Of a DNA stretch of 64,000 bases, positions 9,300-19,647 are shown piece after piece; the stretch's first letter is position 1; each line of letters begins with the position of its first letter. A program made the position numbers and the translations under genes. Origin of the DNA: Jezberella montanilacus (GTDB lineage: Bacteria; Pseudomonadota; Gammaproteobacteria; Burkholderiales; Burkholderiaceae_B); the NCBI RefSeq assembly GCF_003003055.1, contig NZ_PVTV01000011.1:682001-746000 (forward strand). Direction: 5' to 3'. The notes beneath the pieces are model-generated. The model had not been told where the DNA came from. It searched no databases and was given only the letters and a program-made list of their open reading frames with translations.

Positions 9300-10082
9300 C
9301 TATTGACCTCGGCGAGGCTTGCGAGGGGCATCCGACAAGATGATGTCATATAGCCAGTTGGGTAAGACTCTCATAGTTCGAGCAATCCACGCCATCTGCC
9401 AGGGAATGACCGCAAAAGATTTTTTGCGCTTGATCGCTTCAACCGCTTGTCTGGCAAAGCGATCAGTCTCCATTAAAAAGGGCATGTGGTACGGATTTTG
9501 TGCGGTCATTTCGCTCTTGATGTAGCCCGGCGCAATGGTGACGACGTCTACCCCTTTTGTCTTGAGCTCCAGGCGCAAGCTCTCGCAGTATGTGGTCACC
9601 GCAGCTTTTGAGGCGCTGTAGGCACCAGCACCCGGTAATCCTCTGATCCCGGCGACACTCGAAATCCCGACTAAACACCCCTTTTTCGCTTGAATCATGG
9701 TCGGCAAGAAGGGCTCAAAGGTTGCGACTAAGGCCAGTAGATTAGTGTCGAAGATTTCTTTGAACACATCAAAATCGTCGAATTCGTGGGTCAGCGTGCC
9801 GGCACTGATGCCGGCATTAGCAATCACAACATCAATCGTCTGGCCTTGTAACTCAGCTTGTTTAATAAAGTCTTGGGCGGCCTCATGCAGCGCATCCCGC
9901 TCACGCACATCCAGAACATAGCAATGATGACGGGATGGCACTTGATCATCAACCGCGCTTAGCAGCGCATCTAGCCTATCGCTGCGTCTGGCAATCAACC
10001 CAAGCGTGGCCCCCTGAGAGGCATATTGTTTGGCTAAGGCTTGGCCCAAACCGCTACTGGCACCCGTAATGAAAACAAACAT
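9300..10082 (-). CDS. SDR-family NAD(P)-dependent oxidoreductase
   Basis: Classical short-chain dehydrogenase of 260 residues. The nucleotide loop TGASSGLG is at residues 6-13, followed by an Arg pair (LIARRSDRL) favouring NADP. NAG is near residue 90, the catalytic Ser in GISSVAG, and the YSASKAAV motif supplies Tyr and Lys near residues 155-159. The C-terminus (VLPNWLYDIILSDAPRKPRRGQ) is short and basic, as in the YdfG-like subgroup with a membrane-facing tail. Its ATG shares one base with the stop of the upstream Bug gene (TAATG). It thus ends a CaiB-Bug-SDR set that follows carB. Substrate unknown. Confidence 0.85.
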   Translation of the reverse strand: MFVFITGASSGLGQALAKQYASQGATLGLIARRSDRLDALLSAVDDQVPSRHHCYVLDVRERDALHEAAQDFIKQAELQGQTIDVVIANAGISAGTLTHEFDDFDVFKEIFDTNLLALVATFEPFLPTMIQAKKGCLVGISSVAGIRGLPGAGAYSASKAAVTTYCESLRLELKTKGVDVVTIAPGYIKSEMTAQNPYHMPFLMETDRFARQAVEAIKRKKSFAVIPWQMAWIARTMRVLPNWLYDIILSDAPRKPRRGQ

Positions 10083-11107
10083 TAATCAGCCTTGGCGCCA
10101 GATTGGCGCACAATGACTTCCCATTTCTTGGTTTCAGAGGCGTTGTAAAGTGCGAACTCTGCTGGCGTCGATCCAACAGGCTCAGCACCCATATTGGCAT
10201 AAGCTTCGATTACCGCAGGCTGGCGAAGTGCCTGCTGAGCCGATTGAGCAAGCTTATCAACAATCGCAGTTGGCGTGCCCTTGGGTGCCCAATAGCCATA
10301 CCAAGTAGCAATGTCAAAATCAGGGTAGCCTGACTCTGCGATCGTTGGCAAATCAGGCAGCGCTTTGGCGCGCTTAGCAGTAGTCACCGCAATCGCTCGC
10401 AGTTTGCCAGATTTAATGAAAGGCATTGCTGAGGGCATTGAATCGAACATCAATTGAATCTGCCCACCGACCAAATCTGCCAGCGCAGGAGCACTGCCTT
10501 TGTAGGGCACATGTTGCATCTGCACCCCAGCAGCAATCTTGAATGACTCACCAGCTAACTGCTGAGCAGAGGCGCTGCCAGAAGAACCAAAATTCAGTTT
10601 GTTGGGGTTCTTTTTTGCATATTCAGCAAGATCTTTTACGGTTTTGATTGGCGAATCGACGGGAACCACCAATACAAGCGGGACCGCGGCTAGCTGCGTG
10701 ATGGGTACAAAATCCTTGAGTGCATCGAAATGCATATCGGGATAGATGAAAGGATTAATCACGTGCAACGATGCGTTGGCCAAGAACACATACCCATCCG
10801 GATCTGATTTCGCGACTTGCTCAGCGCCAATCATGCCGCTTGCACCTGGACGGTTATCGACCACAATTGACTGTCCGAGAGACTTATTCATCTCAGCGGC
10901 GACAACCCGAGCCGTCAAGTCTGTCGGGCCGCCGGGGGGATAAGGCACGATCATTCTGATCGGTTTGGTGGGGTAGCCTTTAGTGTCTTGTGCACAGGAG
11001 TCTGTTGGCCCAGTGAGACCAATAAATCCCGCCATCAGCAACAGAGCGGTCGAAAGCGGTTTAGCTAGTTTTATTGGATTTTTTTTTATAAAGAAAATAG
11101 CTGTCAT
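10082..11107 (-). CDS. Bug/TctC-family periplasmic substrate-binding protein
   Basis: A 341-residue tripartite tricarboxylate receptor. It begins with basic residues and a hydrophobic signal stretch (LAKPLSTALLLMAGFIGLTG), probably cleaved after CAQ or nearby. The mature part has the family signature YPTKPIRMIVPYPPGGPTDLTAR, then a GASGMIGAEQVAKSDPDGYV loop and HVPYKGSAPALADLVGGQI near residue 190. These proteins bind small carboxylates between two lobes. No tctA/tctB membrane partners are in the window, so it is an orphan receptor, perhaps sensory. It lies 10 nt after CaiB, suggesting a ligand that is a carboxylic acid activated by that CoA transferase (inference). Confidence 0.93.
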   Translation of the reverse strand: MTAIFFIKKNPIKLAKPLSTALLLMAGFIGLTGPTDSCAQDTKGYPTKPIRMIVPYPPGGPTDLTARVVAAEMNKSLGQSIVVDNRPGASGMIGAEQVAKSDPDGYVFLANASLHVINPFIYPDMHFDALKDFVPITQLAAVPLVLVVPVDSPIKTVKDLAEYAKKNPNKLNFGSSGSASAQQLAGESFKIAAGVQMQHVPYKGSAPALADLVGGQIQLMFDSMPSAMPFIKSGKLRAIAVTTAKRAKALPDLPTIAESGYPDFDIATWYGYWAPKGTPTAIVDKLAQSAQQALRQPAVIEAYANMGAEPVGSTPAEFALYNASETKKWEVIVRQSGAKAD

Positions 11108-11117
11108 ACAAGTCTCC

Positions 11118-12296
11118 TTATTTGTTCAACTGGACAACAACACCATCTTTAACCAATTGATGAATATGAGCGGGGTCAATGCCCGCTTCACTTAGTATTT
11201 GGAGAGAGTGCTCACCGATTCCCGGTGCAGCCTCAGCGGGACGTCGATATGGCTTGGTCGGCAAACCAATGTAGGGCAAATGACCAATCCCCTCTTGTTC
11301 GATTGAACCCACGGTGCCTAGGTGCATGGCCTGTGGATGTTGAATCACATCGTCATAACTGCGAACGGGAGCGTGCAAGACCTCGTGGCTCGCTAATACC
11401 TTCAGCCAGTGCTCAGTCGTGTTGGCCAGCAATATGGCACGTATATCGGCATGCAGCACTTCGCGATGTTGCATGCGATCACCATTTTCTTTAAAACGCG
11501 GATCTGTTATCCACTCAGGATGATTCAACGCTCGTGCGACACGCGCGAAATGCTCATTGCCGACAGCGACAACCGTTAAAACACCATCGCTTGTTTTGAA
11601 GATTCCGTTGGGTGCTGTCACGGCACCCGTGGGGCGATGCCCACCCGTCAAGGCGTGTTCAAGAAACACCATCCCTTGAAACGCGGCACAGGCCTCGAAT
11701 AGATTCACTTTGACGTGCGTCCCGACCCCTTTTGCTAAGCGTTGATAAAGCGCTGCTGAAAGCGCTTGTGAAGCGTAAAGTCCTGTTGAGACATCGGCCG
11801 TTAACAAACCTATTCTTCTGGGGATACCGTTCTCATCCTGATTGCTGACCATCAGACCTGTATCGGCCTGCATGACAGAATCTGTTGCGGGCGCATCGGC
11901 GTAAGGACCATCATCACCATACCCGCTAATCGAGACATAGACGAGGTCAGGCTTAAGGGCGCTTAAGGTCTCGTAAGCAATGCCTAGACGATTGACCACG
12001 CCAGGACGAAAGTTTTGTACCACCACGTCAGCTTGGAGGGCGAGTTCGACCAAGACTTTTTGACCAGCTTCTGTTCTCGCGTCGAGTGCCAGGCCACGTT
12101 TGCCCGCGTTGAACTGAATCGACACTGCACTTTGGGTGCCCCGCATCGTGCTCACATAGCGGCCCCAATCACCAGCAGGAGGTTCCACTTTAATTACCTC
12201 AGCGCCCTGCTGCCAGAGAATATGCGCGCAATACGGGCCGGCTATGCCTTGGCTGATATCAAGAATCCGGATATGACTGTACGGTAGTTGACTCAT
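11118..12296 (-). CDS. CaiB/BaiF-family (class III) CoA transferase
   Basis: A 392-residue class III CoA transferase. The N-terminal ILDISQGIAGPYCAHILWQQ segment, EVIKVEPPAGDWGR, and VVQNFRPGVVNRLG are characteristic. The catalytic aspartate should be in the region around residues 160-170, where ATDSVMQADTGLM has candidates. It would move CoA from a donor thioester to a carboxylate. I use the ATG at 12296; a TTG four codons earlier is possible. It begins 30 nt after carB and is followed by a Bug receptor and an SDR, so it may be read through from the carAB promoter. Substrate not predictable. Confidence 0.9.
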   Translation of the reverse strand: MSQLPYSHIRILDISQGIAGPYCAHILWQQGAEVIKVEPPAGDWGRYVSTMRGTQSAVSIQFNAGKRGLALDARTEAGQKVLVELALQADVVVQNFRPGVVNRLGIAYETLSALKPDLVYVSISGYGDDGPYADAPATDSVMQADTGLMVSNQDENGIPRRIGLLTADVSTGLYASQALSAALYQRLAKGVGTHVKVNLFEACAAFQGMVFLEHALTGGHRPTGAVTAPNGIFKTSDGVLTVVAVGNEHFARVARALNHPEWITDPRFKENGDRMQHREVLHADIRAILLANTTEHWLKVLASHEVLHAPVRSYDDVIQHPQAMHLGTVGSIEQEGIGHLPYIGLPTKPYRRPAEAAPGIGEHSLQILSEAGIDPAHIHQLVKDGVVVQLNK

Positions 12297-12326
12297 GACA
12301 TCATCCAAGACAAGTGGCTGAGTTGA

Positions 12327-15300
12327 TCAGGATTTCAAGGACTGATGCAGGTCTTGCAACGAATACACTTTCAATCCGTGACTCTCACGCAAATACTGCA
12401 TGCCTTCAACCGCTGCCCAGGCCCCTGCAATCGTCGTGTAGTACGTTACCCGCGCGGCTAAGGATTGAGTGCGAATCGCCCGCGAGTCGCTGATGGCGTT
12501 GCGGCGTTCTTCTACAGTGTTGATCACCAGCGAAACCTCACCGTTTTTCAGCATATCAACGATGTGTGGTCGACCCTCTGCCACTTTATTCACCGTCGTC
12601 ACGGGAATGCCGGCTTCAGCGATTGCCGCTGCGGTACCACGAGTCGCCGTTAATTTGAAACCCAGTTTATGCAGACCTTGAGCCACTTCAATTGCTCTTG
12701 GCTTATCCTGGTTCTTGACACTGATAAAGGCAACGCCCGCTTCGGGCAGTTTCACACTGGCGGCCAGCTGGGATTTCACGAAGGCTTCGCCAAAACTGGT
12801 GCCGACACCCATGACTTCGCCGGTGGACTTCATTTCGGGTCCGAGAATCGTATCCACACCAGGGAATTTAACGAAGGGGAAAACCGCCTCTTTGACTGAA
12901 TAGTAATGAGGCACAACCTCTTTGGTAATCCCCTGGGACGCCAAGCTTTGACCGGCCATCGCACGAGCTGCAATCTTGGCTAATTGCAAACCAGTGGCTT
13001 TGGAAACGAAGGGCACCGTTCGAGAGGCGCGAGGATTGACCTCAAGCACGTACACATCACCCTCTTGAACTGCAAACTGTACGTTCATCAGACCGTTTAC
13101 ATTCAGCGCGCGAGCCATGAGCGCCGTTTGTCGTTTGATCTCGTCGATAACTTCTTGCGATAGCGAGTATGGTGGCAGAGAGCAGGCTGAATCACCTGAG
13201 TGAACGCCCGCTTGCTCGATGTGCTCCATGACGCCACCAATAAAGACCTGTTGTCCGTCAGATAAGCAGTCGACATCCACCTCAGTCGCGTTATTCAGAA
13301 AGCGGTCGAGCAACACCGGTGAATCATTGCTGACTTTTACCGCCTCTCGCATATAGCGCTCGAGATCAGCTTGTTCGTGCACGATCTCCATGGCTCGACC
13401 ACCCAAGACATAGCTTGGACGAACCACCAGTGGATAACCAATTTCTTGAGCGTGGGCAAGCGCTTCGCCTTCAGTACGAGCCGTGCGGTTTGGTGGTTGA
13501 CGCAGGTTAAGTTTGTGTAGCAATTTCTGAAAGCGTTCACGATCTTCTGCTACGTCGATTGACTCAGGGCTCGTACCAATAATTGGTACCCCATTGGCTT
13601 CAAGTGCACGAGCAAGCTTCAACGGGGTTTGCCCGCCGTACTGAACGATCATGCCAACCGGTTTTTCGACGTGCACGATTTCAAGCACGTCTTCAAGCGT
13701 GACGGGTTCGAAATACAGGCGATCCGACGTATCGTAATCAGTAGAAACAGTTTCTGGATTGCAATTAACCATGATGGTTTCAAAGCCATCTTCGCGCAAG
13801 GCCAAGGAAGCGTGCACGCAGCAGTAATCGAATTCGATCCCTTGCCCAATTCTGTTAGGGCCACCACCGAGTACGATAATTTTCTTTTTATCTGTCGGCT
13901 TGGCTTCGCATTCTTCTTCATACGTTGAGTACAGGTAAGCGGTATTCGTCGCAAATTCAGCCGCGCACGTGTCTACCCGTTTAAAGACAGGACGAACATT
14001 GAATTGATGACGCAACTTGCGCAGCTCAGTTTCTGAGGTATCGAGTAAAAAAGCCAACCGGCGATCGGAGAAGCCGCGACGCTTCAGTTGCCGCATAATA
14101 TCGGCATCAATATCAGCGACCGTTTTTTGCTCAAGCGCTAATTCAAGATCAACGATTTCTTTAATTTGTGACAAAAACCAGGGATCAATCTTGGTCAGTT
14201 GATAGACTTCATCCATAGTAAAGCCTTGGGCAAAGGCATCACCCACGTACCATATCCGCTCAGGACCTGGCTCACCCAATTCGATCTGAATTTTTTCTCG
14301 ATCGATTGTTTTTTGATTTAAGCCGTCAACACCCACTTCAAGGCCGCGCAACGCCTTTTGGAACGACTCCTGGAAAGTCCGACCAATCGCCATGACCTCG
14401 CCAACGGATTTCATTTGCGTAGTCAGGCGAGCATCTGCAGTTGGGAATTTTTCAAACGCGAAACGTGGGACCTTGGTCACAACGTAGTCGATCGTTGGCT
14501 CAAACGAAGCGGGTGTGGCACCACCAGTGATCTCGTTTTTGAGTTCATCGAGTGTGTAGCCCACAGCCAGGCGTGCAGCCACTTTAGCGATCGGGAAACC
14601 AGTTGCTTTGGAAGCCAGCGCGGACGAACGTGAGACGCGCGGATTCATCTCGATCACGATCATGCGACCGTTCTCTGGGTTGAGCGCAAACTGCACGTTA
14701 GAGCCGCCAGTGTCTACACCGATCTCGCGCAACACGGCGATCGATGCGTTACGCATAATTTGATATTCTTTGTCGGTCAAAGTTTGCGCTGGCGCGACGG
14801 TAATTGAATCACCGGTATGAACACCCATCGGATCGAGGTTCTCGATCGAGCAAACGATGATGCAATTATCAGCACTGTCGCGCACGACTTCCATTTCGAA
14901 TTCTTTCCAGCCGAGCAAAGACTCTTCAATCAGGAGTTCTTTGGTCGGCGAAGCCTCTAGGCCACGACGGCAAATCGTTTCAAATTCTTCGGCGTTATAA
15001 GCGATACCACCACCGCTGCCACCAAGCGTAAAACTGGGTCGGATCACAGCAGGAAAACCGCTTGACTCGGTTTTAATAGCAATCTTCTTTTGAATCTCCC
15101 AGGCTTCTTCGAGACTATGCGCCACCCCTGAGTAGGCCGACTCGAGGCCGATTGCGTTCATCGCTGTCTTGAATTTCTGACGGTCTTCAGCCTTCTCGAT
15201 CGCGTGAGCGTTGGCACCGATGAGCTCAACGTTGTATTTTTTTAAGACGCCAAACTTATCAAGATCAAGCGCACAATTCAAAGCCGTTTGACCGCCCATT

Positions 15301-15566
15301 GTGGGCAAAACAGCATCTGGGCGCTCTTTTTCAATGATTTTTTCAACGACCTGCCACGTGATCGGCTCAATGTAAGTTACATCGGCTGTTTCAGGATCAG
15401 TCATGATGGTGGCTGGATTGCTGTTGACCAGCACGGTTCGATAGCCTTCGGCCTTGAGGGCTTTACACGCTTGGGCCCCAGAATAATCAAACTCACACGC
15501 CTGACCAATAATGATCGGGCCTGCGCCAATGATGAGGATAGTTTTTAGGTCGGTACGCTTGGGCAT
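12327..15566 (-). CDS. carB: Carbamoyl phosphate synthase, large subunit
   Basis: Makes carbamoyl phosphate from bicarbonate, ammonia delivered by CarA, and two ATP, for pyrimidine and arginine synthesis. At 1079 residues it is full length. The two homologous ATP-grasp halves are visible: the first opens [23 protein letters not shown], the second [23 protein letters not shown] near residue 560. The C-terminal allosteric MGS-like domain ([20 protein letters not shown] onward) ends near the stop. It starts 10 nt after carA and shares its promoter. Confidence 0.98.
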   Translation of the reverse strand: MPKRTDLKTILIIGAGPIIIGQACEFDYSGAQACKALKAEGYRTVLVNSNPATIMTDPETADVTYIEPITWQVVEKIIEKERPDAVLPTMGGQTALNCALDLDKFGVLKKYNVELIGANAHAIEKAEDRQKFKTAMNAIGLESAYSGVAHSLEEAWEIQKKIAIKTESSGFPAVIRPSFTLGGSGGGIAYNAEEFETICRRGLEASPTKELLIEESLLGWKEFEMEVVRDSADNCIIVCSIENLDPMGVHTGDSITVAPAQTLTDKEYQIMRNASIAVLREIGVDTGGSNVQFALNPENGRMIVIEMNPRVSRSSALASKATGFPIAKVAARLAVGYTLDELKNEITGGATPASFEPTIDYVVTKVPRFAFEKFPTADARLTTQMKSVGEVMAIGRTFQESFQKALRGLEVGVDGLNQKTIDREKIQIELGEPGPERIWYVGDAFAQGFTMDEVYQLTKIDPWFLSQIKEIVDLELALEQKTVADIDADIMRQLKRRGFSDRRLAFLLDTSETELRKLRHQFNVRPVFKRVDTCAAEFATNTAYLYSTYEEECEAKPTDKKKIIVLGGGPNRIGQGIEFDYCCVHASLALREDGFETIMVNCNPETVSTDYDTSDRLYFEPVTLEDVLEIVHVEKPVGMIVQYGGQTPLKLARALEANGVPIIGTSPESIDVAEDRERFQKLLHKLNLRQPPNRTARTEGEALAHAQEIGYPLVVRPSYVLGGRAMEIVHEQADLERYMREAVKVSNDSPVLLDRFLNNATEVDVDCLSDGQQVFIGGVMEHIEQAGVHSGDSACSLPPYSLSQEVIDEIKRQTALMARALNVNGLMNVQFAVQEGDVYVLEVNPRASRTVPFVSKATGLQLAKIAARAMAGQSLASQGITKEVVPHYYSVKEAVFPFVKFPGVDTILGPEMKSTGEVMGVGTSFGEAFVKSQLAASVKLPEAGVAFISVKNQDKPRAIEVAQGLHKLGFKLTATRGTAAAIAEAGIPVTTVNKVAEGRPHIVDMLKNGEVSLVINTVEERRNAISDSRAIRTQSLAARVTYYTTIAGAWAAVEGMQYLRESHGLKVYSLQDLHQSLKS

Positions 15567-15576
15567 AATGAAATCT

Positions 15577-16776
15577 TTACTTGTTGCTGGCCATCAGGCC
15601 CATGAATTTGTCAAACAGGACGACGATGTCGTGCGGGCCCGGACTTGCTTCGGGATGCCCTTGAAAACAGAATGCCGGACGATCAATGAGTTCGAAGCCC
15701 TGCAAGGTACCGTCAAAGAGCGATACATGTGTGACACGCGCATTAGCAGGCAATGTCTTTGCGTCCACTGCAAAGCCATGATTTTGTGCGGTAATAAAGA
15801 CGCGACCGCTTGCCAGGTCTTGCACAGGATGGTTAGATCCGTGATGCCCGGTTTTCATTTTGACGGTCTTAGCGCCCAGCGCCAGGCCCATAATCTGATG
15901 CCCCAGGCAAATACCGAACACGGGTAGTTTTCGCTCTAAAAATACCTTGGTTGCAGCAATCGCATAATCGCAGGGATCCGGATCCCCTGGGCCATTAGAT
16001 AAAAAGACCCCATCTGGATTCATCGCCAGTACTTGCTCAGCCGATGTTTGCGCAGGAACCAGGGTGATGCGGCAGCCACGCTCTGTCAATAATCGCAAAA
16101 TGTTCGATTTGACGCCAAAGTCGTAAGCCACGACATGAGGCAAGTGCTCGCCGCGCTTCTCTGCTGCAACAGCGGCGAAATTACCGTAGCCGGTTGTCAA
16201 TTGCCAGGTTGATTCAGTCCAAGTGGATGTCTGAGTTGAGCTCACGACCTTAGCCAGATCCTGACCAGCCATTCCAGCAAAGCCACGAGCCAACGCCAGG
16301 GCTTTTTCGGAATCTTCGCCGACCAGAATACAACCGCCCTGTGCACCCCCTTCACGAAGGATACGCGTTAATTTGCGCGTATCGATCTCGGCGATTGCGA
16401 CGACCCCTTGATCCTTAAGGTAGTCTGGCAACGATTGCGTCGCGCGGAAATTCGACATCCGTGCCGGGCAGTCCCTGACGATCAGGCCGGCTGCGTGAAC
16501 TTTATTTGATTCGATATCTTCGTGATTGACCCCCGTGTTGCCAATATGGGGATAGGTAAGCGTCACAGCTTGCCCACTGTAGCTGGGGTCGGTCAAAATC
16601 TCTTGATAGCCAGTCATCGCCGTATTAAATACAATCTCGGCAACCGTATGGCCCGGGGCACCGATCGACACCCCCCTGAAAACGGTGCCATCCGCCAAGG
16701 CTAGAATTGCAGGTGGAAACCGATCGAATCCACCGGCGGCCACACCAGCCACCTCTGAAAATAGTCTTGACAGCAC
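15577..16776 (-). CDS. carA: Carbamoyl phosphate synthase, small (glutaminase) subunit
   Basis: Hydrolyses glutamine and channels ammonia to CarB. The class I amidotransferase domain has the nucleophile in [11 protein letters not shown] and the His/Glu pair in [13 protein letters not shown]; the N-terminal domain has [17 protein letters not shown] and [13 protein letters not shown]. No ATG fits the N-terminus. The likely start is GTG at 16776 (399 residues, opening V-L-S-R-L-F) with a G-rich stretch just upstream; GTG at 16782 is the alternative. An earlier start is ruled out if the TATAAT at 16816-16821 is the promoter -10. It diverges from transaldolase with 49 nt between starts. Confidence 0.95.
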   Translation of the reverse strand: MLSRLFSEVAGVAAGGFDRFPPAILALADGTVFRGVSIGAPGHTVAEIVFNTAMTGYQEILTDPSYSGQAVTLTYPHIGNTGVNHEDIESNKVHAAGLIVRDCPARMSNFRATQSLPDYLKDQGVVAIAEIDTRKLTRILREGGAQGGCILVGEDSEKALALARGFAGMAGQDLAKVVSSTQTSTWTESTWQLTTGYGNFAAVAAEKRGEHLPHVVAYDFGVKSNILRLLTERGCRITLVPAQTSAEQVLAMNPDGVFLSNGPGDPDPCDYAIAATKVFLERKLPVFGICLGHQIMGLALGAKTVKMKTGHHGSNHPVQDLASGRVFITAQNHGFAVDAKTLPANARVTHVSLFDGTLQGFELIDRPAFCFQGHPEASPGPHDIVVLFDKFMGLMASNK

Positions 16777-16815
16777 AATCACCCCGGTCTCAAAAATCTG
16801 TAAGCAAACCTTGGA

Positions 16816-16821
16816 ATTATA
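16816..16821 (-). promoter_or_regulatory. Candidate -10 box of the carAB promoter
   Basis: A perfect TATAAT on the minus strand about 40 nt before the carA GTG. The matching -35 would lie inside the first codons of transaldolase and is poor at 16-18 bp spacing, so an activator or another -35 may be needed. The box also overlaps the tal ribosome-binding region. Confidence 0.5.
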
Positions 16822-16825
16822 GCCG

Positions 16826-17791
16826 ATGCCTAGTCTTCTCGATTCTCTTCGCTCACACACCACCGTTGTGGCGGACTCCGGCGATTTTGAAAATATAAAG
16901 CACTATCAGCCAACTGACGCCACAACAAATCCGTCCCTTATTCTCAAAGCGGTGCAGCAAGACGTATACAAACCACTTTTAGCGCGTTGCGTGACACAAC
17001 ACGCCAACGCACCAGTCGAGGAGTTAGTTGATCACTTACTGGTGGCTTTTGGCAGCGAGATCTTGAGCGTCGTTCCTGGCAGAGTATCCACCGAAGTAGA
17101 TGCCAGGCTGTCCTTCGACACCCGTGCTACGGTCGAGCGAGCCCGTCGCATTATCCGTTTATACGAGCAGGCTGGTTTCTCACGAGAGCGCGTGCTGATC
17201 AAAATCGCGGCGACCTGGGAAGGCATCGAAGCCGCCAGCATTCTCCAGACCGAGGGCATTCGTTGCAATTTGACGCTTTTATTCTCCTTGATCCAAGCAG
17301 TGGCTTGTGCCGAGGCGAAGGTTCAGCTGATTTCGCCTTTTGTCGGTCGTATTTACGATTGGCATAAAAAGTCTCAGGGTTCAACCTGGGATGAAGCGGG
17401 TTCTGCTGGCGTTAACGATCCAGGTGTCATATCAGTCGCAACAATCTATGCCTATTACAAGCGTTTTGGTCTCAGCACTGAAATCATGGGCGCCAGTTTT
17501 AGAAATACGGGTCAGATTTTGGCATTAGCCGGTTGCGACCTGCTCACCATCAGCCCTGAACTGCTGGGGCAATTGAAAAGCATTGAGGGTGACGTAGCCG
17601 CGCGACTCAACCCCGATTTCGCGCTATCGCAACAGTCGATCAAAATCAAAGCTGATGAAAAGAGTTTCAGGTTTGCACTGAATGAAGATGCAATGGCGAG
17701 CGAAAAACTATCCGAAGGCATTCGAGCCTTTGTTGCCGATTCACGCAAACTGGACGAGCTGATTAAAGCTTCTCAGTCTCGCCAGATTTAG
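16826..17791 (+). CDS. tal: Transaldolase
   Basis: Transfers a dihydroxyacetone unit between sedoheptulose-7-phosphate and glyceraldehyde-3-phosphate in the non-oxidative pentose phosphate pathway. The 321 residues match the TalB subfamily length. [14 protein letters not shown] lies near residue 31, and the Schiff-base lysine is in [13 protein letters not shown] near residue 130, followed by [11 protein letters not shown] and [11 protein letters not shown]. It is divergent from carA. Its last 29 nt overlap the end of the ABC permease gene on the opposite strand, an unusually tight convergent junction. Confidence 0.97.
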   Translation: MPSLLDSLRSHTTVVADSGDFENIKHYQPTDATTNPSLILKAVQQDVYKPLLARCVTQHANAPVEELVDHLLVAFGSEILSVVPGRVSTEVDARLSFDTRATVERARRIIRLYEQAGFSRERVLIKIAATWEGIEAASILQTEGIRCNLTLLFSLIQAVACAEAKVQLISPFVGRIYDWHKKSQGSTWDEAGSAGVNDPGVISVATIYAYYKRFGLSTEIMGASFRNTGQILALAGCDLLTISPELLGQLKSIEGDVAARLNPDFALSQQSIKIKADEKSFRFALNEDAMASEKLSEGIRAFVADSRKLDELIKASQSRQI

Positions 17792-18575
17792 GCTGCCACT
17801 TCATCAAGCGTTTTTCGATGATGCCGACAAGGGTATCGAGGACGACCGCGCAGGCGGTCAGAACAAAGATACCTGCAAAAACGGTGTCCACGTCAAGGCT
17901 ACCCTCGGCCTGCAGAATAAGGTAACCCACCCCTGAAGCAGAGCCCAGGTATTCGCCCACCACTGCGCCCACAAAAGCCAATCCAACAGAAGTGTGAAGG
18001 CTGGAAAACACCCAGCTCGTCGCTGAGGGCAAATAAACTTGTCTGAGTAATTGACGCCTGTCAGCACCAAGCATCCGGGCGTTATCCAATAGGGTAGGAC
18101 TAACTTCGCGGACACCCTGATATACGTTGAAGAACACGATAAAGAAAACAAGCGTGACGGCCAATGCCACCTTAGACCAGATCCCCAAGCCAAACCACAT
18201 CGCAAAAATTGGCGCCAGAATCACGCGGGGCATGGAATTGGCAGCCTTGATGTAAGGATCAAGAATCTTACTCGCCATGGGGGAGAGGCCAAGCCAGAGT
18301 CCAACAGCTAAACCCGACCCAGTCCCGATAAAGAAAGCCAGAATCGTCTCTGTTAAGGTGATAGCCAGATGACTGTATATATCACCGTTAACCACGAACC
18401 AATCCCATATTCGGTGCCATACACCAAGGGGTTTACCAAAAAAGAAGGCAACTTTTTTGTCCTGAGAGGCAATTTGCCAGGTGCCGACGAGTACGACGAG
18501 TATCGTCACTTGCCAAATGCGTAGCGATAGCTTGGAATTAGGCTTGAATAAGGTCCGCATGGGTTGACGCATCAT
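17763..18575 (-). CDS. NitT/TauT-type ABC transporter permease
   Basis: Inner-membrane subunit of a nitrate/sulfonate/taurine-like importer. About six hydrophobic helices are visible. The EAA loop [20 protein letters not shown] near residue 195 (of 270) docks on the ATPase. Start choice is uncertain: ATG at 18575 or 18572, then 18560, all lack a good Shine-Dalgarno, and the frame is open 30 codons upstream. Its matching ATPase and binding protein lie at 19.6-21.5 kb on the same strand but are cut off from it by an EamA gene on the other strand. Its 3' end overlaps tal by 29 nt. Confidence 0.88.
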   Translation of the reverse strand: MMRQPMRTLFKPNSKLSLRIWQVTILVVLVGTWQIASQDKKVAFFFGKPLGVWHRIWDWFVVNGDIYSHLAITLTETILAFFIGTGSGLAVGLWLGLSPMASKILDPYIKAANSMPRVILAPIFAMWFGLGIWSKVALAVTLVFFIVFFNVYQGVREVSPTLLDNARMLGADRRQLLRQVYLPSATSWVFSSLHTSVGLAFVGAVVGEYLGSASGVGYLILQAEGSLDVDTVFAGIFVLTACAVVLDTLVGIIEKRLMKWQPKSGETEKL

Positions 18576-18674
18576 CCGAAGTGAAAGTGGCAGGCCCAAT
18601 CTTATCCAATTCTCAGACAATTCGCGCGACAAATTAAAAATGACGACAACTACTTGAAAAAACACCGTGATCCA

Positions 18675-18692
18675 GCATTTCGATTGAAATGC
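18675..18692. promoter_or_regulatory. Inverted repeat in the permease/EamA divergent gap
   Basis: GCATTTC-GATT-GAAATGC, perfect 7-bp arms with a 4-nt spacer, near the middle of the ~165-nt region between the permease and EamA starts. No U-tract follows directly on either strand, so an operator is more likely than a terminator. An AT-rich TATATAAA lies 30 nt further toward EamA. Confidence 0.4.
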
Positions 18693-18741
18693 AGCGCTTA
18701 AAATCAGCCATTCAAAAAATTATATAAACAAGATCTTATTC

Positions 18742-19647
18742 ATGCGAATACAACTCGAAACCTTTATTGCCCCTATATTTGTCTTGATCTGGAGCACTGG
18801 TTTCGTGATTGCTCGTCTATCGATGCCATATGTTGAGCCCGCTACCTTTCTGTTTTGGCGTTTTGCGGGGGTTCTGGTGGTGATGGCAGCGCTCAGCCTC
18901 GTCTGGGATATCAAGTGGCCGAGCCGATCTCAAATGCGGCACATTGCGATCGCTGGCGTCCTGCTGCATTTTGGCTATTTGATGGGCGTCTGGTTCGCCG
19001 TCCGTTTAGGAATGACGGCTGGTTTAGTTGCCATCATTGTCGGGTTACAACCCATCGTGACGGCATGGTTTGCCGCCTGGATCTCCGAGAAGATTTCGCC
19101 ACGACAATGGTTGGGCTTAGGTTTTGGTTTTGCCGGAGTCGCTTTAGTCGTGTGGGAGAAAATTAGCTTCGCCCATATCCCGCTGGCTAGTTACTTGCTC
19201 GCCTTCAGCGGACTGCTGTCCATGACCTTCGGAACGATGTATCAAAAGAAGTACTGTCCCACCTTTGATTTACGAGCCGGCTCAACCATTCAATTCAGCG
19301 TATCAGCCATGCTTTGCTTGATCTGCATGTACTGCTTTGAGTCTGGTGTCATGGTTTGGAACGCACCGGTAATCGGCGCTCTACTCTGGTCGATTTTTCC
19401 TTTATCCATCGGCTCAATCAGTCTGCTGTTTATGATGATCCGCAAAGGGGCTGCCACCAAAGTGTCAAGCCTGCTGTATCTCACACCACCCACCACCGCG
19501 CTGATGGCATGGCTGTTATTTGATGAACCATTTAACTGGATGATGGCTGCGGGGCTGGGACTAACGATGACTGGCGTGGTCTTCGTGAATGCCAAAACCT
19601 CAAACCCGTTGATCGCTAAGCGCGTTTCTGCTGGGCATAACCCTTAA
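18742..19647 (+). CDS. EamA/DMT-family transporter
   Basis: A 301-residue inner-membrane protein with about ten hydrophobic helices in two EamA repeats. The first starts APIFVLIWSTGFVIARLSMP and contains RFAGVLVVMAALS; the second carries LLYLTPPTTALMAWLLFDEP, the usual PVxA-like helix end. Such proteins export amino acids or other metabolites; the substrate is not predictable. It is the only plus-strand gene inside an otherwise minus-strand ABC importer locus. Its last 32 nt overlap the end of the ABC ATPase gene. Confidence 0.9.
   Translation: MRIQLETFIAPIFVLIWSTGFVIARLSMPYVEPATFLFWRFAGVLVVMAALSLVWDIKWPSRSQMRHIAIAGVLLHFGYLMGVWFAVRLGMTAGLVAIIVGLQPIVTAWFAAWISEKISPRQWLGLGFGFAGVALVVWEKISFAHIPLASYLLAFSGLLSMTFGTMYQKKYCPTFDLRAGSTIQFSVSAMLCLICMYCFESGVMVWNAPVIGALLWSIFPLSIGSISLLFMMIRKGAATKVSSLLYLTPPTTALMAWLLFDEPFNWMMAAGLGLTMTGVVFVNAKTSNPLIAKRVSAGHNP

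Noticed and set aside
15511-15927. 138-codon plus-strand frame
   Set aside because: Antisense to the end of carA and the start of carB, both unmistakable genes; no independent support.
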